DNA of 64,000 bases from Halanaerobium sp. MA284_MarDTE_T2 (GCF_003337245.1 NZ_QPJE01000007.1:1-64000); one strand, 5' to 3'; shown: positions 49,942-59,541, counted from the stretch's first letter. A program made the numbers and translations. Notes: generated by a model not told the origin, from the letters alone.

Positions 49942-51291
49942 TTAAATTAAATATACCAAAAACATTTTTGCTAGTCCCAGGAAAATAAAGAACCCAAAAA
50001 CATCAGTAACAGTTGTTAAAAATATTGCAGAAGCTAAAGCAGGATCAATTCCAGCCGATTTTAAACCAAGTGGTATCAGGAATCCAAATAATCCGGCTAA
50101 TAAGAGGTTAAATACCATTGCCAGAAATATAATTATTGCCAGATAATAATTTCCATACATATAGTATAATATGACCCCTGTCAAAATACCTGTTGCAGCA
50201 CCATTAATAGTTCCCAGCATACCTTCTTTAAAAATTAATTTCCAGCTTTCTTTAAAATCAACATCTCCTAAAGCTATGCTCCTGATAACAACCGACAGTG
50301 TCTGACTGCCTGCATTACCTCCCATACCGGCTACTATCGGCATCGCTACTGCTAAAGCTACAACCTGTGCAATTACATCTTCAAATATTCCAACTGTAAA
50401 TGCAGCCAGAAAAGCTGTACCCAGATTGATAAACAGCCAGGGAAGCCTCCTCTGTACTGATTTAAAAAGCGGTGAATCAACACTTTCCTCTTCATGTACA
50501 CCAACCATTTTGTACATATCTTCTGTGTTTTCAGCTTTTATGACATCAATAATATCATCTATAGTAATAATACCTATCAAAATACCTCTTTTGTTGACAA
50601 CCGGCATAACAGTCAGATCATATTTAGAAACCTGACGTGCAACAACCTCCTGATCAACATCTGGAGTTACTTTAATAATATTGTCTTCCATTATTTCAGA
50701 TAGCTTTGTTTCATCTGATGAACTTAAAATTTCGCGCAGATCAACAACACCTACCAGTTTTTTCTGGTCATCAGATATAAAAATGGTATCAATTATTTCT
50801 GTATCAGGTCCAATACCTTTAATTTTCTTCAAAGCTTCAGTAGTGGTGAGGTTCTTGTTCAGCAAAATATATTCTGTTGTCATTATTCCGCCGGCTGACT
50901 CTTTATCATAACCCAGCAGTTTTTTTACTACTTCTGCCTCTTCCTGCTTCATATGTCGGAGGAGCTCTTTCCTTCTCTGAATGGGGAGAAGTCCCAGTAT
51001 ATCTGTAATATCATCTGCTGCCATATAAGAAAAAATTTCTATTATTTCTTCATAACTTTTATTTTTTAATATATCGATCTGCAGTTCTTTTTCCGATTCT
51101 TCAAAAATATCTGCCAGATCTTCTGTGTTCAAAAGTGAAGTGAAGTTTTCTATTTTTTCTCTGTCGAGTTCTGATAAGGCTTCAGCAATATCAATTGGAT
51201 AGTTTTTTTCCACCCATTCTTTAGAAACATTTTTGTTTTTATCCAAATATTCAAATATATCATGTTTAATATTATCAAGTTTTTCTGCCAT
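49942..51291 (-). CDS. mgtE: magnesium transporter MgtE
   Basis: A gated Mg2+ channel of 449 residues. An N-terminal helical superhelix (residues ~20-130, LADIFEESEKELQIDILKN), two CBS domains (residues ~140-260; SAGGIMTTEYILLNKNLTT, VMPVVNKRGILIGIITIDD) and a plug helix lead to five membrane helices. IVAGMGGNAGSQTLSVVIRS and NGAATGILTGVILYYMYGNY hold pore residues. The domain order and length are classical for MgtE. The N domain and CBS pair sense cytosolic Mg2+. Transcribed together with the downstream nitroreductase gene. Confidence 0.95.
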   Translation of the reverse strand: MAEKLDNIKHDIFEYLDKNKNVSKEWVEKNYPIDIAEALSELDREKIENFTSLLNTEDLADIFEESEKELQIDILKNKSYEEIIEIFSYMAADDITDILGLLPIQRRKELLRHMKQEEAEVVKKLLGYDKESAGGIMTTEYILLNKNLTTTEALKKIKGIGPDTEIIDTIFISDDQKKLVGVVDLREILSSSDETKLSEIMEDNIIKVTPDVDQEVVARQVSKYDLTVMPVVNKRGILIGIITIDDIIDVIKAENTEDMYKMVGVHEEESVDSPLFKSVQRRLPWLFINLGTAFLAAFTVGIFEDVIAQVVALAVAMPIVAGMGGNAGSQTLSVVIRSIALGDVDFKESWKLIFKEGMLGTINGAATGILTGVILYYMYGNYYLAIIIFLAMVFNLLLAGLFGFLIPLGLKSAGIDPALASAIFLTTVTDVFGFFIFLGLAKMFLVYLI

Positions 51292-51332
51292 AAAATCACC
51301 TCAATTTTTATTTATCTAAAACTGATTTATAC

Positions 51333-51890
51333 TCATCTCATAATCATACTATTCAGCCCCATTATGATTAAAATAGTACCTCCAATAAAATCAGCATATT
51401 TTTCCACCAGTTTAATATGCCTAACATATTCTATTAATTTGAAAGCTGCCGCAGTCATTGTAGAAGCAACTATTCCAATAATTAATGTTTTATGAATCAT
51501 AACTGCTGAACTTAAATCATAAAAAAGCGAAAATCCTGCTCCCAGTGCATCAATACTGACACTTATCCCTAAAACAGCAATAGTTATCAGTGTTAAATTT
51601 TTATATATGCACTGTTCATCATCTTTAAAACCTTCATAAAAAAATAAAATTCCTAGAATTAAAATAACACTACCGCTTAAAAAATCAGATATTCTAAAAA
51701 AATTTTGATTTATATAATGACCAAGCAGTGCACCGGAAAATGCAAATAAAAATTGGAAAAATCCAAAAGAAAAAATTATTTTAATTCTATCTTCTTTAGA
51801 AGGATTTGAACCACAGCCAATTCCCATTGAAACACCAAATGCATCTAAAGCAAGCGCTAGTGCAATTAAATAAATATTTATTGTGATCAC
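51333..51890 (-). CDS. mntP: putative manganese efflux pump MntP
   Basis: A 185-residue six-helix membrane protein that exports Mn2+. LIALALALDAFGVSMGIGCG is the first motif with its conserved aspartate, and ISVSIDALGAGFSLFYDLSS the second, paired motif; both match MntP. Topology and length fit. The only canonical start is GTG at 51890, inside GAGGTGATC, which is itself the best ribosome site; a non-canonical ATA/ATT start a few codons inward would have better spacing. Upstream of mgtE on the same strand, so it may share a metal-homeostasis unit. Confidence 0.86.
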   Translation of the reverse strand: MITINIYLIALALALDAFGVSMGIGCGSNPSKEDRIKIIFSFGFFQFLFAFSGALLGHYINQNFFRISDFLSGSVILILGILFFYEGFKDDEQCIYKNLTLITIAVLGISVSIDALGAGFSLFYDLSSAVMIHKTLIIGIVASTMTAAAFKLIEYVRHIKLVEKYADFIGGTILIIMGLNSMIMR

Positions 51891-51991
51891 CTCAGTACAG
51901 TAGTTTAAAGTGTGTTATTTATTATTTTATCATAAAAATACTCAAATTTATAATTTAATTGGAAGAAGGATTTTTCCTATTTTTTAAATTA

Positions 51992-52000
51992 TGTTATAAT
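51992..52000 (+). promoter_or_regulatory. extended -10 promoter of hutP
   Basis: TGT followed by TATAAT (51995-52000) forms an extended -10 element 34 bases before the start codon. No good -35 was seen, as allowed for this promoter class. Confidence 0.55.
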
Positions 52001-52034
52001 AAATATATAAATTAAATTAACAGGAGGGTAAATT

Positions 52035-52451
52035 GTGGAACACAACAGTTTAGAAACCGCTAAAGCAGCAATAAAAATGGCCATATCTACCAGAAGTGAA
52101 GAAAAAGAATTGAAAAAATTATTTGCTGAAGATAATATAGAGACAGCCGCCGTAGATTTTGGTGGAGAATTTAATAAATCTGTTCCAGAAATTATAGAAA
52201 GAGCTGTAATCGCAGCAAAAAGGGAAAAAATCATTACAGCTTCTCATGTTGATCAGGGAACAGTGGCCGGTGCTGCACATGATGCCCTATCACAAATTAT
52301 GCACAGAACTATGGGCCTAAATGTTGGAGGTAAAGTTGGTATTGCGCGCAGTGGTGAGCATTTAGTAGTATCTGTATTTTTTGGTGTAGGCATGTTCAAC
52401 CTTAATGAAGTAACAGTTGGCTTAAGCCACAGATCACTGGTGCATAAATAA
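52035..52451 (+). CDS. hutP: HutP-family RNA-binding antiterminator protein
   Basis: A 138-residue HutP homologue. B. subtilis HutP binds L-histidine, Mg2+ and NAG triplets in leader RNA to prevent termination in the hut operon. Visible here are AAVDFGGEFNKSVPEIIERA, ALSQIMHRTMGLNVGGKVGI, ARSGEHLVVSVFFGVGMFNL and NEVTVGLSHRSL, blocks I associate with HutP-family proteins of anaerobic Firmicutes. Histidine-utilisation genes are not in the window. GTG 52035 follows AGGAGGGTAAATT. It sits directly upstream of an attenuator-like leader (52465-52649), which suggests, without proof, a local target. Confidence 0.85.
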   Translation: MEHNSLETAKAAIKMAISTRSEEKELKKLFAEDNIETAAVDFGGEFNKSVPEIIERAVIAAKREKIITASHVDQGTVAGAAHDALSQIMHRTMGLNVGGKVGIARSGEHLVVSVFFGVGMFNLNEVTVGLSHRSLVHK

Positions 52452-52464
52452 TAAAATATATCTG

Positions 52465-52494
52465 TTGACAAGGTCACCCAAAGAATTATATAAT
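52465..52494 (+). promoter_or_regulatory. strong promoter of the ABC uptake operon leader
   Basis: -35 TTGACA (52465-52470), 18-base spacer, -10 TATAAT (52489-52494). It sits 14 bases past the hutP stop and drives the leader that ends in the intrinsic terminator at 52590-52616. Confidence 0.85.
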
Positions 52495-52499
52495 AAAGA

Positions 52500-52649
52500 A
52501 AATAAAATAACTGGTAGTATGGTAATATGGTAGGAGAGTTATAGAGATAACTGTATCCTTTTTGGGATGGTTATTTTTGGTATTCACAGCACTCCTGACG
52601 GGGTGTTTTTGTTTTTATCCCTTCTACCAGTTAGAAAGGAGAAGGTTCG
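52500..52649 (+). promoter_or_regulatory. attenuator-like leader RNA of unassigned class
   Basis: The ~100-base transcribed leader has three TGGTA units exactly 8 bases apart (52512, 52520, 52528), two overlapping hairpin options (GTTAT/ATAAC and ATAAC..ATCC/GGGAT..GTTAT), then an intrinsic terminator before the first gene. Too short for a T-box. No known riboswitch consensus was recognised. Confidence 0.6.
52590..52616 (+). terminator. intrinsic terminator within the leader (attenuator)
   Basis: CACTCC (52590-52595), loop TGAC, GGGGTG (52600-52605), one G-U pair, followed by TTTTTGTTTTT. It lies 34 bases before the start codon at 52650, so expression of the operon requires read-through. Confidence 0.8.
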
Positions 52650-53633
52650 ATGAAAAAAAATTTTTTTACAGATTTTAATTTTAAAATTATCTCTCTCATG
52701 ATTATGACTGTTTTGATCTTCACTATTTCTACAGGTGCTGCAGAATATGAAATTGGAATATCTCAATTTGTTGAACATCCAGCTCTGGACTCTGCTCGAG
52801 AAGGATTTATCGATGCTCTTGCTGAGGAAGATTTTGTAGAAGGTAAAAATATTGAAATTACCCTTCAAAATGCTCAAGCAGATATGGCTACAGCCCAGAG
52901 TATAGCTCAGAGATTTAAACAGCAGCGGCCGGATTTGGTTCTGGCTATTACAACACAATCTGCCCAAACAGCTGTTAATGTTATTAAAGATATTCCAATT
53001 CTCATAACAGCAGTAACAGATCCTGTTGTGGCAGGACTTGTTGATTCGATGGAAAAACCGGGCGGCAATGTAACAGGCACAACCGATATGAATCCTGTTG
53101 CAAAACAGCTTGATCTGGTAAAACAGTTTATTCCTAATGTAAAGGATATAGGTATTCTCTATAATCCTGGAGAGGTTAACTCTGTTGTTCAGGTAGAAAT
53201 CGCAAAAGAAAAGGCAGAAGAAATGGGTGTTAAATTACATGAAGGTACTGTAACCAACAGCAGTGAAGTAAGTCTTGCTGCATCTGCACTGGTGGACAAA
53301 GTAGACGCAATTTATGTACCTACAGATAATATTATTGTGTCTGCACTTCCGGCTGTATTAAACATAACAAACCCTAAAAAAATACCTGTTTTTGCTTCCG
53401 AAAATGGTCAGGTTAAACAGGGTGCTGTGGCAACACTGGGAATCGATTATTATATGCTGGGTAGACAGACCGGTAAAATGGCAGCCAGAGTGTTAAATGG
53501 CGAAAAACCAGCAGATATGTCGATTGAAGGGGCAGAAAATCCCAAACTTTATTTAAATAAAACTGCCTGCAGTAATCTGGGACTGGAAATACCGGAAGAA
53601 ATACTAGAAAAAGCTGATGTAATTTACGAATAA
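52650..53633 (+). CDS. ABC transporter substrate-binding protein (TrpX/ABC_sub_bind type)
   Basis: A periplasmic protein of 327 residues with a plain signal peptide (MIMTVLIFTISTGAAEYEIG region; no lipobox cysteine), unlike most monoderm Firmicute homologues. IGISQFVEHPALDSAREGFI opens the fold; LVLAITTQSAQTAVNVIKDI, PGGNVTGTTDMNPVAKQL and IYVPTDNIIVSALPAV follow, and VKQGAVATLGIDYYMLGRQT is the last conserved block. This family includes putative tryptophan/tyrosine uptake proteins; the ligand here is unknown. ATG 52650 follows AAAGGAGAAGG. Permease and ATPase follow. Confidence 0.87.
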   Translation: MKKNFFTDFNFKIISLMIMTVLIFTISTGAAEYEIGISQFVEHPALDSAREGFIDALAEEDFVEGKNIEITLQNAQADMATAQSIAQRFKQQRPDLVLAITTQSAQTAVNVIKDIPILITAVTDPVVAGLVDSMEKPGGNVTGTTDMNPVAKQLDLVKQFIPNVKDIGILYNPGEVNSVVQVEIAKEKAEEMGVKLHEGTVTNSSEVSLAASALVDKVDAIYVPTDNIIVSALPAVLNITNPKKIPVFASENGQVKQGAVATLGIDYYMLGRQTGKMAARVLNGEKPADMSIEGAENPKLYLNKTACSNLGLEIPEEILEKADVIYE

Positions 53634-53731
53634 AAATGTATAATAAAATATACAGCAACATACAACTATAAAAACATTAAATATTATTTATTTATGGTTA
53701 AAAACTTGATAATATTGTAAAGAGGTGTACT

Positions 53732-54598
53732 ATGAATCTAAGTTTTGCTCTGACATCCCTTGAACAGGGACTGGCATTTGCTTTAATGGCTCTGGGAGTT
53801 TTTATTACTTTTAGAATACTTGATTTTGCAGACTTAACAGTAGACGGCAGCCTCCCTCTAGGAGCTGCCGTATCGGCCAGATTAATAACAGCAGGTGTAA
53901 ACCCATTTTTTTCACTTGCTGCAGCTTTATTTGCCGGTGGATTGGCTGGAACTATTACCGGCTTTTTGAACACAAAATTAAAAATTGCTCCTCTTCTCTC
54001 AGGAATTTTAACAATGACTTCTCTTTATTCTATTAATTTGAGGGTTATGGGAAGGCCAAATATTCCACTAATCAGCCGAGAAACCATTTTTTCTATTACA
54101 GAAGATTGGGGATTGGCATACCCATGGAACAATATCATTCTACTTGCCGCACTAATTATTGCTGCTAAACTAATTTTAGATGCTTTTTTGAACACACAGC
54201 TTGGTTTTGCACTACGAGCCACCGGAGACAATCCACAAATGATAAGAAGTATGGGTATCAGCACAAACTCAATGAAAATGCTGGGACTCATTATTTCCAA
54301 TTCTTTTGTAGCACTTTCTGGAGCACTGGTGGGACAGTATCAGGGCTTTGCTGATGTAAATATGGGTATAGGTACAATTGTAGCAGGACTTGCTTCTGTA
54401 ATTATTGGAGAAGTTTTAATTGGCGAACACTCTATTGTTGTAACAACACTTGGTGTAATTGTTGGTTCTATACTCTATCGTTTTAGTATTTCTATTGCTT
54501 TAAATTTAGGTCTTGCTGCTTCAGACCTTAAGCTATTAACTGCTATTATTGTTGTTATATTCTTATCGACACCCAGACTTAAAAAAATATTGAGGTGA
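53732..54598 (+). CDS. ABC transporter permease (TrpY-like, branched-chain-type fold)
   Basis: An inner-membrane permease of 288 residues with about eight hydrophobic segments. Family blocks are EQGLAFALMALGVFITFRIL, DFADLTVDGSLPLGAAV, LRATGDNPQMIRSMGIST (the cytoplasmic coupling loop) and GQYQGFADVNMGIGTIVAGL. It pairs with the binding protein upstream (98-bp gap) and the ATPase downstream (4-bp gap) to form one importer. Confidence 0.88.
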   Translation: MNLSFALTSLEQGLAFALMALGVFITFRILDFADLTVDGSLPLGAAVSARLITAGVNPFFSLAAALFAGGLAGTITGFLNTKLKIAPLLSGILTMTSLYSINLRVMGRPNIPLISRETIFSITEDWGLAYPWNNIILLAALIIAAKLILDAFLNTQLGFALRATGDNPQMIRSMGISTNSMKMLGLIISNSFVALSGALVGQYQGFADVNMGIGTIVAGLASVIIGEVLIGEHSIVVTTLGVIVGSILYRFSISIALNLGLAASDLKLLTAIIVVIFLSTPRLKKILR

Positions 54599-54602
54599 AA
54601 AA

Positions 54603-55400
54603 ATGCTTGTTATTAAAGATCTCACAAAAATTTTTTACAGAGGTACTTCAAATGAAAATACAGCTTTAAATAATATAAATCTTACTGTAAATGAAGGGGA
54701 CTTTATTACAATTGTAGGAAGTAATGGAGCCGGGAAATCTACTCTTCTCAATTCCATTGCCGGAGTTTTTCCTGTAGAAAAGGGAAAAATACTTTTAAAC
54801 GGAAAAGATATTACCTGTCAGACTGAGTATAAATGTGCTAAAAATATAGGGCGCGTATTTCAGGACCCTCTTTCCGGTACTTCACCGGAAATGACAATAG
54901 AACAGAATTTATCCCTTGCAATCTCTAAATCAAATAATCTTTCTCTGAAGTGGGGATTGACATCATATAAAAGAAAAATAATAAAAAAACACCTTAAAAA
55001 AATTGATTTAGGCCTTGAGGATAGATTGACCACAAAAGTTAAACTGCTTTCTGGTGGACAGAGACAGGCACTAACTCTTCTGATGGCCACAGTTGCTGAT
55101 CCGGGCCTGCTGCTGCTTGATGAACATACTGCAGCTTTAGATCCCGCTACAGCAATTAAAATAAAAAAATTAACTGCCGAACTGATAAATGAAAATAATA
55201 TTACCACACTTATGGTAACACATAATATGGAAGATGCTATAAAAATGGGCAACCGACTGATTATGATGGATGATGGTCAGATAATTTATGATATCACAGG
55301 TAAAAATAAAGATAATCTCACCATAGAAAAGCTGCTCAAAATGTTTGAAAATAAACATGGAAGTAAGTTTAATAATGACAGAATTCTGCTTTCTGTTTAA
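54603..55400 (+). CDS. ABC transporter ATPase (TrpZ-like)
   Basis: The ATP-hydrolysing subunit of the importer. TIVGSNGAGKSTLLNSIAGV is the Walker A, RVFQDPLSGTSPEMTIEQNL the Q-loop region, KLLSGGQRQALTLLMATV the signature, and LLLLDEHTAALDPATAIKIK the Walker B; MVTHNMEDAIKMGNRLI is the switch histidine segment. DEHTAALDP is distinctive for this subgroup. 265 residues. It ends just before a bidirectional terminator. Confidence 0.9.
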   Translation: MLVIKDLTKIFYRGTSNENTALNNINLTVNEGDFITIVGSNGAGKSTLLNSIAGVFPVEKGKILLNGKDITCQTEYKCAKNIGRVFQDPLSGTSPEMTIEQNLSLAISKSNNLSLKWGLTSYKRKIIKKHLKKIDLGLEDRLTTKVKLLSGGQRQALTLLMATVADPGLLLLDEHTAALDPATAIKIKKLTAELINENNITTLMVTHNMEDAIKMGNRLIMMDDGQIIYDITGKNKDNLTIEKLLKMFENKHGSKFNNDRILLSV

Positions 55401-55431
55401 AAGCCCTGGCTGAAAAAAGCTCAGGGCTTTT
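55399..55431. terminator. bidirectional terminator between the ABC and opp operons
   Basis: AAAAGCCCTG (55399-55408) pairs with CAGGGCTTTT (55422-55431). T-rich on both exits, it can end both converging transcripts (ATPase from the left, oppF from the right). Confidence 0.85.
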
Positions 55432-55452
55432 GATTATGATATTTAATTAAAC

Positions 55453-56436
55453 TTATTCTTCCAGCAGGTGACATGCAGCAAAATGATTATCTCCATAATC
55501 TTTAAAAACAGGTTCTTCAACAGAACATTTGTCAAATGCCTTAGGACATCTGGGGTGAAACCTGCAGCCGGATGGTGGATCTACCGGACTGGGCACATCA
55601 CCTTCCAAAATTATACGCTCCTTCTTTTTGGTTGGGTCTGCTTCTGGAATAGCAGATAATAGAGACTGTGTATATGGATGCATCGGATCATCAAACAGCT
55701 CAGTTTTATCAGCCATTTCTACTATCTTACCCAGATACATAACTGCTATTCTATCACTAATATGCTTTACAACACTTAAGTCATGAGCAATAAAGAGATA
55801 GGTCAATCCAAAGTCTTTCTGCAGATCCTGCAGAAGATTTATTACCTGTGCCTGTATAGAAACATCTAAAGCAGAAACAGGTTCATCTGCAATAATAAGT
55901 TTTGGATCAACTGCAAGTGCTCTTGCAACACCTATTCTCTGGCGCTGCCCACCGCTGAATTCGTGTGGATAGCGGCGCATATATTCAGAACCAAGTCCAA
56001 CTCTTTCCAGTATATCTTTAACTTTTTCGTTGCGTTCTTTTTTGTTTTTGGCCAAATTGTGTATGTCAATCGGCTCACCAACTATATCTGCAACAGTCAT
56101 TCTCGGATTTAGTGAAGCATATGGATCCTGAAAAATAATCTGCATATCTCTTCTGATATTTCTTAAATCTTCTTTATTAAGTGAAAGCACATCTTTTCCT
56201 TCAAAAATGACTTCACCTGCTGTTGCTTCCAGCAGACGGAGAATTGTTCTACCTGTAGTTGATTTACCACAGCCAGACTCTCCTACAAGACCCAGTGTTT
56301 CTCCCTTATTAACAAAAAAACTAACATCATCTACCGCCTTAACATAAGCAACTGTCTTTTTAAAAATTCCAGCTTTTACAGGAAAATATTTTTTAAGATT
56401 GTTTACTTCAAGTAATTTTTCTGCCATGCCGATCAC
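55453..56436 (-). CDS. oppF: oligopeptide/dipeptide ABC transporter ATPase OppF-type
   Basis: The second ATPase of a peptide (or nickel/sugar-like) importer. [20 protein letters not shown] is the Walker [20 protein letters not shown] the OppF-specific Q-loop, [18 protein letters not shown] the signature and [20 protein letters not shown] the Walker B. The C-terminus has [18 protein letters not shown], a cysteine segment typical for Opp ATPases that often binds an Fe-S cluster. 327 residues; last gene of the opp operon, overlapping oppD by 4 bases. Confidence 0.93.
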   Translation of the reverse strand: MIGMAEKLLEVNNLKKYFPVKAGIFKKTVAYVKAVDDVSFFVNKGETLGLVGESGCGKSTTGRTILRLLEATAGEVIFEGKDVLSLNKEDLRNIRRDMQIIFQDPYASLNPRMTVADIVGEPIDIHNLAKNKKERNEKVKDILERVGLGSEYMRRYPHEFSGGQRQRIGVARALAVDPKLIIADEPVSALDVSIQAQVINLLQDLQKDFGLTYLFIAHDLSVVKHISDRIAVMYLGKIVEMADKTELFDDPMHPYTQSLLSAIPEADPTKKKERIILEGDVPSPVDPPSGCRFHPRCPKAFDKCSVEEPVFKDYGDNHFAACHLLEE

Positions 56437-57464
56437 CTCTGCTCCTCATATATTTTCACATTTTGCTTTTTCATCTCTTCAAGATCTTTGTATCTCCAGC
56501 AGCGGACTTTATGTCCTTCAGCTGCATCTACAATTTTCGGCTCATCTGTAAAACATTTTCCTTCAGCAAGAGGACAGCGGGTGTTGAACTTACATCCATC
56601 TGGAAAATTAAGTGGATTTGGTACAATACCTGGGATTGCCTGAAGCCTGTTTACATCTCTGTCCAGTTTTGGTATTGAATTCATCAATCCCCAGGTATAT
56701 GGATGTTTTGGATCAGCAAAAAGTGTGTTTACATCTGTATATTCAACAATTTTACCCGCATACATAACCGCTACTCTATCAGAAATCTCTGCAATTACAC
56801 CGAGGTCGTGTGTTATCATCATAATAGACATCCCATAACTAGCCTTAAGACTGTTCATAAGTTCCAGTATCTGAGCCTGAATTGTAACATCGAGAGCTGT
56901 TGTTGGCTCATCTGCAATTAACAGTTTTGGATCACAGGATAAAGCCATGGCGATCATAACTCTCTGCCTCATGCCACCAGATAACTGGTGTGGATATTCA
57001 TTAATCCTTTGTTCTGGAAGGGGAATTCCAACTTTTTTAAGCATTTCAACAGACTCTTTCATTGCCTCTTTTTTACTGAGGCCTTTATGAATAATTATAG
57101 CTTCAGAAATCTGATCACCAATTGTATAGACCGGATTTAGAGAAGTCATCGGCTCCTGGAAAATCATGGATATCTCATTACCCCTTATTTTCCTCATTTC
57201 GGCCTGGCTCAGTTTTGTAAGATCTATTCCTTCAAACAAAATTTCCCCCTCAGCAATTTTTCCTGGGGGAGATTCAACCAGTCCCATTATTGAAAGTGAT
57301 GTTACACTCTTACCACAGCCTGATTCTCCAACTATACCAAGAGTTTCTCCAGGATAAATTTCGAAATCTATCCCATCAACGGCTTTAACTACTCCTTCTT
57401 CTGTATAGAAGTATGTTTTTAAGTTTTTAACATCTACAAGTTTTTCCTTATTTTTATTTGCCAA
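56433..57464 (-). CDS. oppD: oligopeptide/dipeptide ABC transporter ATPase OppD-type
   Basis: The first ATPase of the importer, 343 residues. [20 protein letters not shown] is the Walker [20 protein letters not shown] the OppD Q-loop, [18 protein letters not shown] the signature and [20 protein letters not shown] the Walker B. The C-terminal [19 protein letters not shown] is the cysteine segment. Its 3' end overlaps oppF by 4 bases (coupled translation). Start ATG 57464, 33 bases after oppC. Confidence 0.93.
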   Translation of the reverse strand: MANKNKEKLVDVKNLKTYFYTEEGVVKAVDGIDFEIYPGETLGIVGESGCGKSVTSLSIMGLVESPPGKIAEGEILFEGIDLTKLSQAEMRKIRGNEISMIFQEPMTSLNPVYTIGDQISEAIIIHKGLSKKEAMKESVEMLKKVGIPLPEQRINEYPHQLSGGMRQRVMIAMALSCDPKLLIADEPTTALDVTIQAQILELMNSLKASYGMSIMMITHDLGVIAEISDRVAVMYAGKIVEYTDVNTLFADPKHPYTWGLMNSIPKLDRDVNRLQAIPGIVPNPLNFPDGCKFNTRCPLAEGKCFTDEPKIVDAAEGHKVRCWRYKDLEEMKKQNVKIYEEQR

Positions 57465-57497
57465 AATTTTTCACCTACCCTTTTGTATTCTAAACTT

Positions 57498-58415
57498 CTA
57501 CCTACTTTTTGGATCAAGAGCATCTCGGAGTCCATCACCGAAAAGATTGAATCCAAGCACTGTTAAAATAATAGCAATGGCCGGAAATACTCCCCACCAC
57601 CACTGCCCCTGTGCCAGATATCCCTGGCCCGCAGAAATCATATATCCCCAGCTGGGAGTAGGAGGCTGTGTTCCAAATCCAAGATATGTTAATGATGCCT
57701 CAATCATAATAATACTTCCCATACCAAGTGTTGCCTGGACAATTACAGGAGCAATAATATTAGGCAAAATATGTTTGAACATTATCTTCCAATCTTTAAC
57801 ACCAAGTGCACGAGCAGCTTCAACAAATTCCTTTTCTTTAATTGAGAGAACCTGCCCTCTTACAACTCTAGCAATAGACATCCAGTAAACAAGACTAATA
57901 GCGGAAAAAGTTAAAATTAAGCTGGGTGGGAAAAAAGCCACAATTGCAATAACAAACAGCAGAAATGGAAATGCATATAAAACATTGATAATCCAGCTTA
58001 TTATATCATCTATTATCCCACCATAATAACCGGCAAGTGTACCCAAAATAATACCGATTAAAACAGAAATTGACATGGCAGCAATAGATATCTGCAGTGA
58101 GATACGAGCACCATAAATAACCCGTGTTAAAATATCTCTTCCATATAAATCTGTTCCAAATAGGTGGTCAGCAGACGGTGGAGCTAGCTTTACAGCTGCC
58201 CCTTCTGTCCATATCAGCTGTTCCACTGGATCATATGGAGTTAAATATGGAGCTAAAATAGCAACTATTATAAATAATATTACTATACTCATACCCACTA
58301 ATGCAAGTTTATTTCGCTTTAATTTTCTCCATGAATCCTTTAATAATGTATCAGAAGTTTCTTTTAATCCTTCACTTTTTAAATTGCTTTTTTTATTTAA
58401 ATTTTTATCACTCAA
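57498..58415 (-). CDS. oppC: peptide ABC transporter permease OppC-type
   Basis: A membrane subunit of 305 residues. A charged cytoplasmic N-terminus leads to KLALVGMSIVILFIIVAILA and then PPSADHLFGTDLYGRDILTR, the OppC hallmark. The coupling loop is VEAARALGVKDWKIMFKHIL; SLTYLGFGTQPPTPSWGYMI and GDGLRDALDP are typical C-terminal blocks. It pairs with OppB to form the channel. Confidence 0.92.
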   Translation of the reverse strand: MSDKNLNKKSNLKSEGLKETSDTLLKDSWRKLKRNKLALVGMSIVILFIIVAILAPYLTPYDPVEQLIWTEGAAVKLAPPSADHLFGTDLYGRDILTRVIYGARISLQISIAAMSISVLIGIILGTLAGYYGGIIDDIISWIINVLYAFPFLLFVIAIVAFFPPSLILTFSAISLVYWMSIARVVRGQVLSIKEKEFVEAARALGVKDWKIMFKHILPNIIAPVIVQATLGMGSIIMIEASLTYLGFGTQPPTPSWGYMISAGQGYLAQGQWWWGVFPAIAIILTVLGFNLFGDGLRDALDPKSR

Positions 58416-58463
58416 AATATTGGACCTCCTATCATTTTGTTAAATAGATTAATTAAGCAGTTA

Positions 58464-59390
58464 TTATTCATACCTGATCCTTGGATCAAAAAATCCATAT
58501 GATAGATCAACTAATAGATTTGCCAGCACAAATACTAGAGCCATGAATAATACTACCCCTCTTATTATTGGAAAATCTCTATTTGTAACAGCCTGAATAG
58601 AAAGTCTGCCCAGTCCAGGCAGAGAATAAATAGTTTCAGTAAGCATTACACCACTTAAAAGGCTGGCAGTCTGCAGGCCTATAATTGTAATAACAGGAAT
58701 AAGAGCATTTTTTAATGCATGTTTATAAATTACTGCTTTTTCTTTTAATCCTTTTGCACGGGCAGTTTTTACATAATCCTGATGAACAACTTCCAGCATA
58801 GTAGACCTGGTTAATCTAACTATAAGTGCCATTGGTCTGACCCCAAGAGTTAAAATTGGAAGTACATAATAAATCCATTCTCCATTCCCAAGTCCAGTGC
58901 CGGGCACCCAGCCCAATTTTCGAGCAAATATAATAACCATAATTAATCCTACAAAATATACAGGTGAGGCTATTCCCAGCAGGGAAAAAATCATACTCAG
59001 ATAATCCTGCCACGTATATTGATGGGTTGCAGAATATATACCAATCGAAACTCCTAAAACAACAGCTATAATCATAGCTCCAATAGCAAGTGTTGCTGTA
59101 ACAGGAAGCCGGCTTTTTATTGATTCTATAACTGTCATATTATTTCTATAAGATCTCCCCAGATTTAATGTAAAAACATCTTTATAGAATTTAACCAGCT
59201 GAACATGTGTTGGTTCATCCAGACCCATCTCTTTTCGGATCAACTTCAGTGTTTCTGGATCACCTCTCTGGCCCATCATTATCCTGGCCGGATCACCAGG
59301 TACAATAGTTGTTAATATAAAAACAACTAATATTACTCCAAGAATAACCGGAATGACCCCTAGTGTCCTCCTAATAAAATATGCAAACAT
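58464..59390 (-). CDS. oppB: peptide ABC transporter permease OppB-type
   Basis: A membrane subunit of 308 residues with six helices. The N-terminus YFIRRTLGVIPVILGVILVV and the periplasmic PGDPARIMMGQRG are OppB-like; the coupling loop is VKTARAKGLKEKAVIYKHAL and the C-terminus LLVDLSYGFFDPRIRYE is diagnostic. A hairpin at 59477-59506 separates it from oppA. Confidence 0.92.
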   Translation of the reverse strand: MFAYFIRRTLGVIPVILGVILVVFILTTIVPGDPARIMMGQRGDPETLKLIRKEMGLDEPTHVQLVKFYKDVFTLNLGRSYRNNMTVIESIKSRLPVTATLAIGAMIIAVVLGVSIGIYSATHQYTWQDYLSMIFSLLGIASPVYFVGLIMVIIFARKLGWVPGTGLGNGEWIYYVLPILTLGVRPMALIVRLTRSTMLEVVHQDYVKTARAKGLKEKAVIYKHALKNALIPVITIIGLQTASLLSGVMLTETIYSLPGLGRLSIQAVTNRDFPIIRGVVLFMALVFVLANLLVDLSYGFFDPRIRYE

Positions 59391-59476
59391 CAGTAAAAAC
59401 CTCCATTTTCCTTTCCTATTGTAGTAAATATAAATTTATTAATCAAAATTAAATATATACTGATAAAAAAGGCATA

Positions 59477-59506
59477 ATTTTGGTTCCCATTAATGGGAAC
59501 CAAAAT
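59477..59506 (-). terminator. intercistronic palindrome (partial terminator) between oppA and oppB
   Basis: A perfect 30-bp palindrome, ATTTTGGTTCCCATT and its complement. On the minus strand it is followed by TATGCC and then a T-run, so it may end a fraction of transcripts and leave oppA more abundant than the channel subunits, a common arrangement. Confidence 0.75.
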
Positions 59507-59541
59507 CTGCCCTGAATATATTATTTAATTTTCACGCTAGA

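Noticed and set aside
52528-52543. Tryptophan leader peptide (M-V-I-W-stop) in the 52.5-kb leader
   Set aside because: A single Trp codon without a ribosome site is too little to support leader-peptide attenuation.
52500-52649. T-box leader upstream of the ABC operon
   Set aside because: The leader is only about 100 bases before the terminator, and no T-box sequence (AGGGTGGTACCGCG-like) is present.
52569-52654. 28-codon frame (MVIFGIHSTPDGVF...) crossing the attenuator and overlapping the start of the binding-protein gene
   Set aside because: It lacks a ribosome site and its codons are dictated by the terminator hairpin. The ATGA overlap is noted but could be chance.
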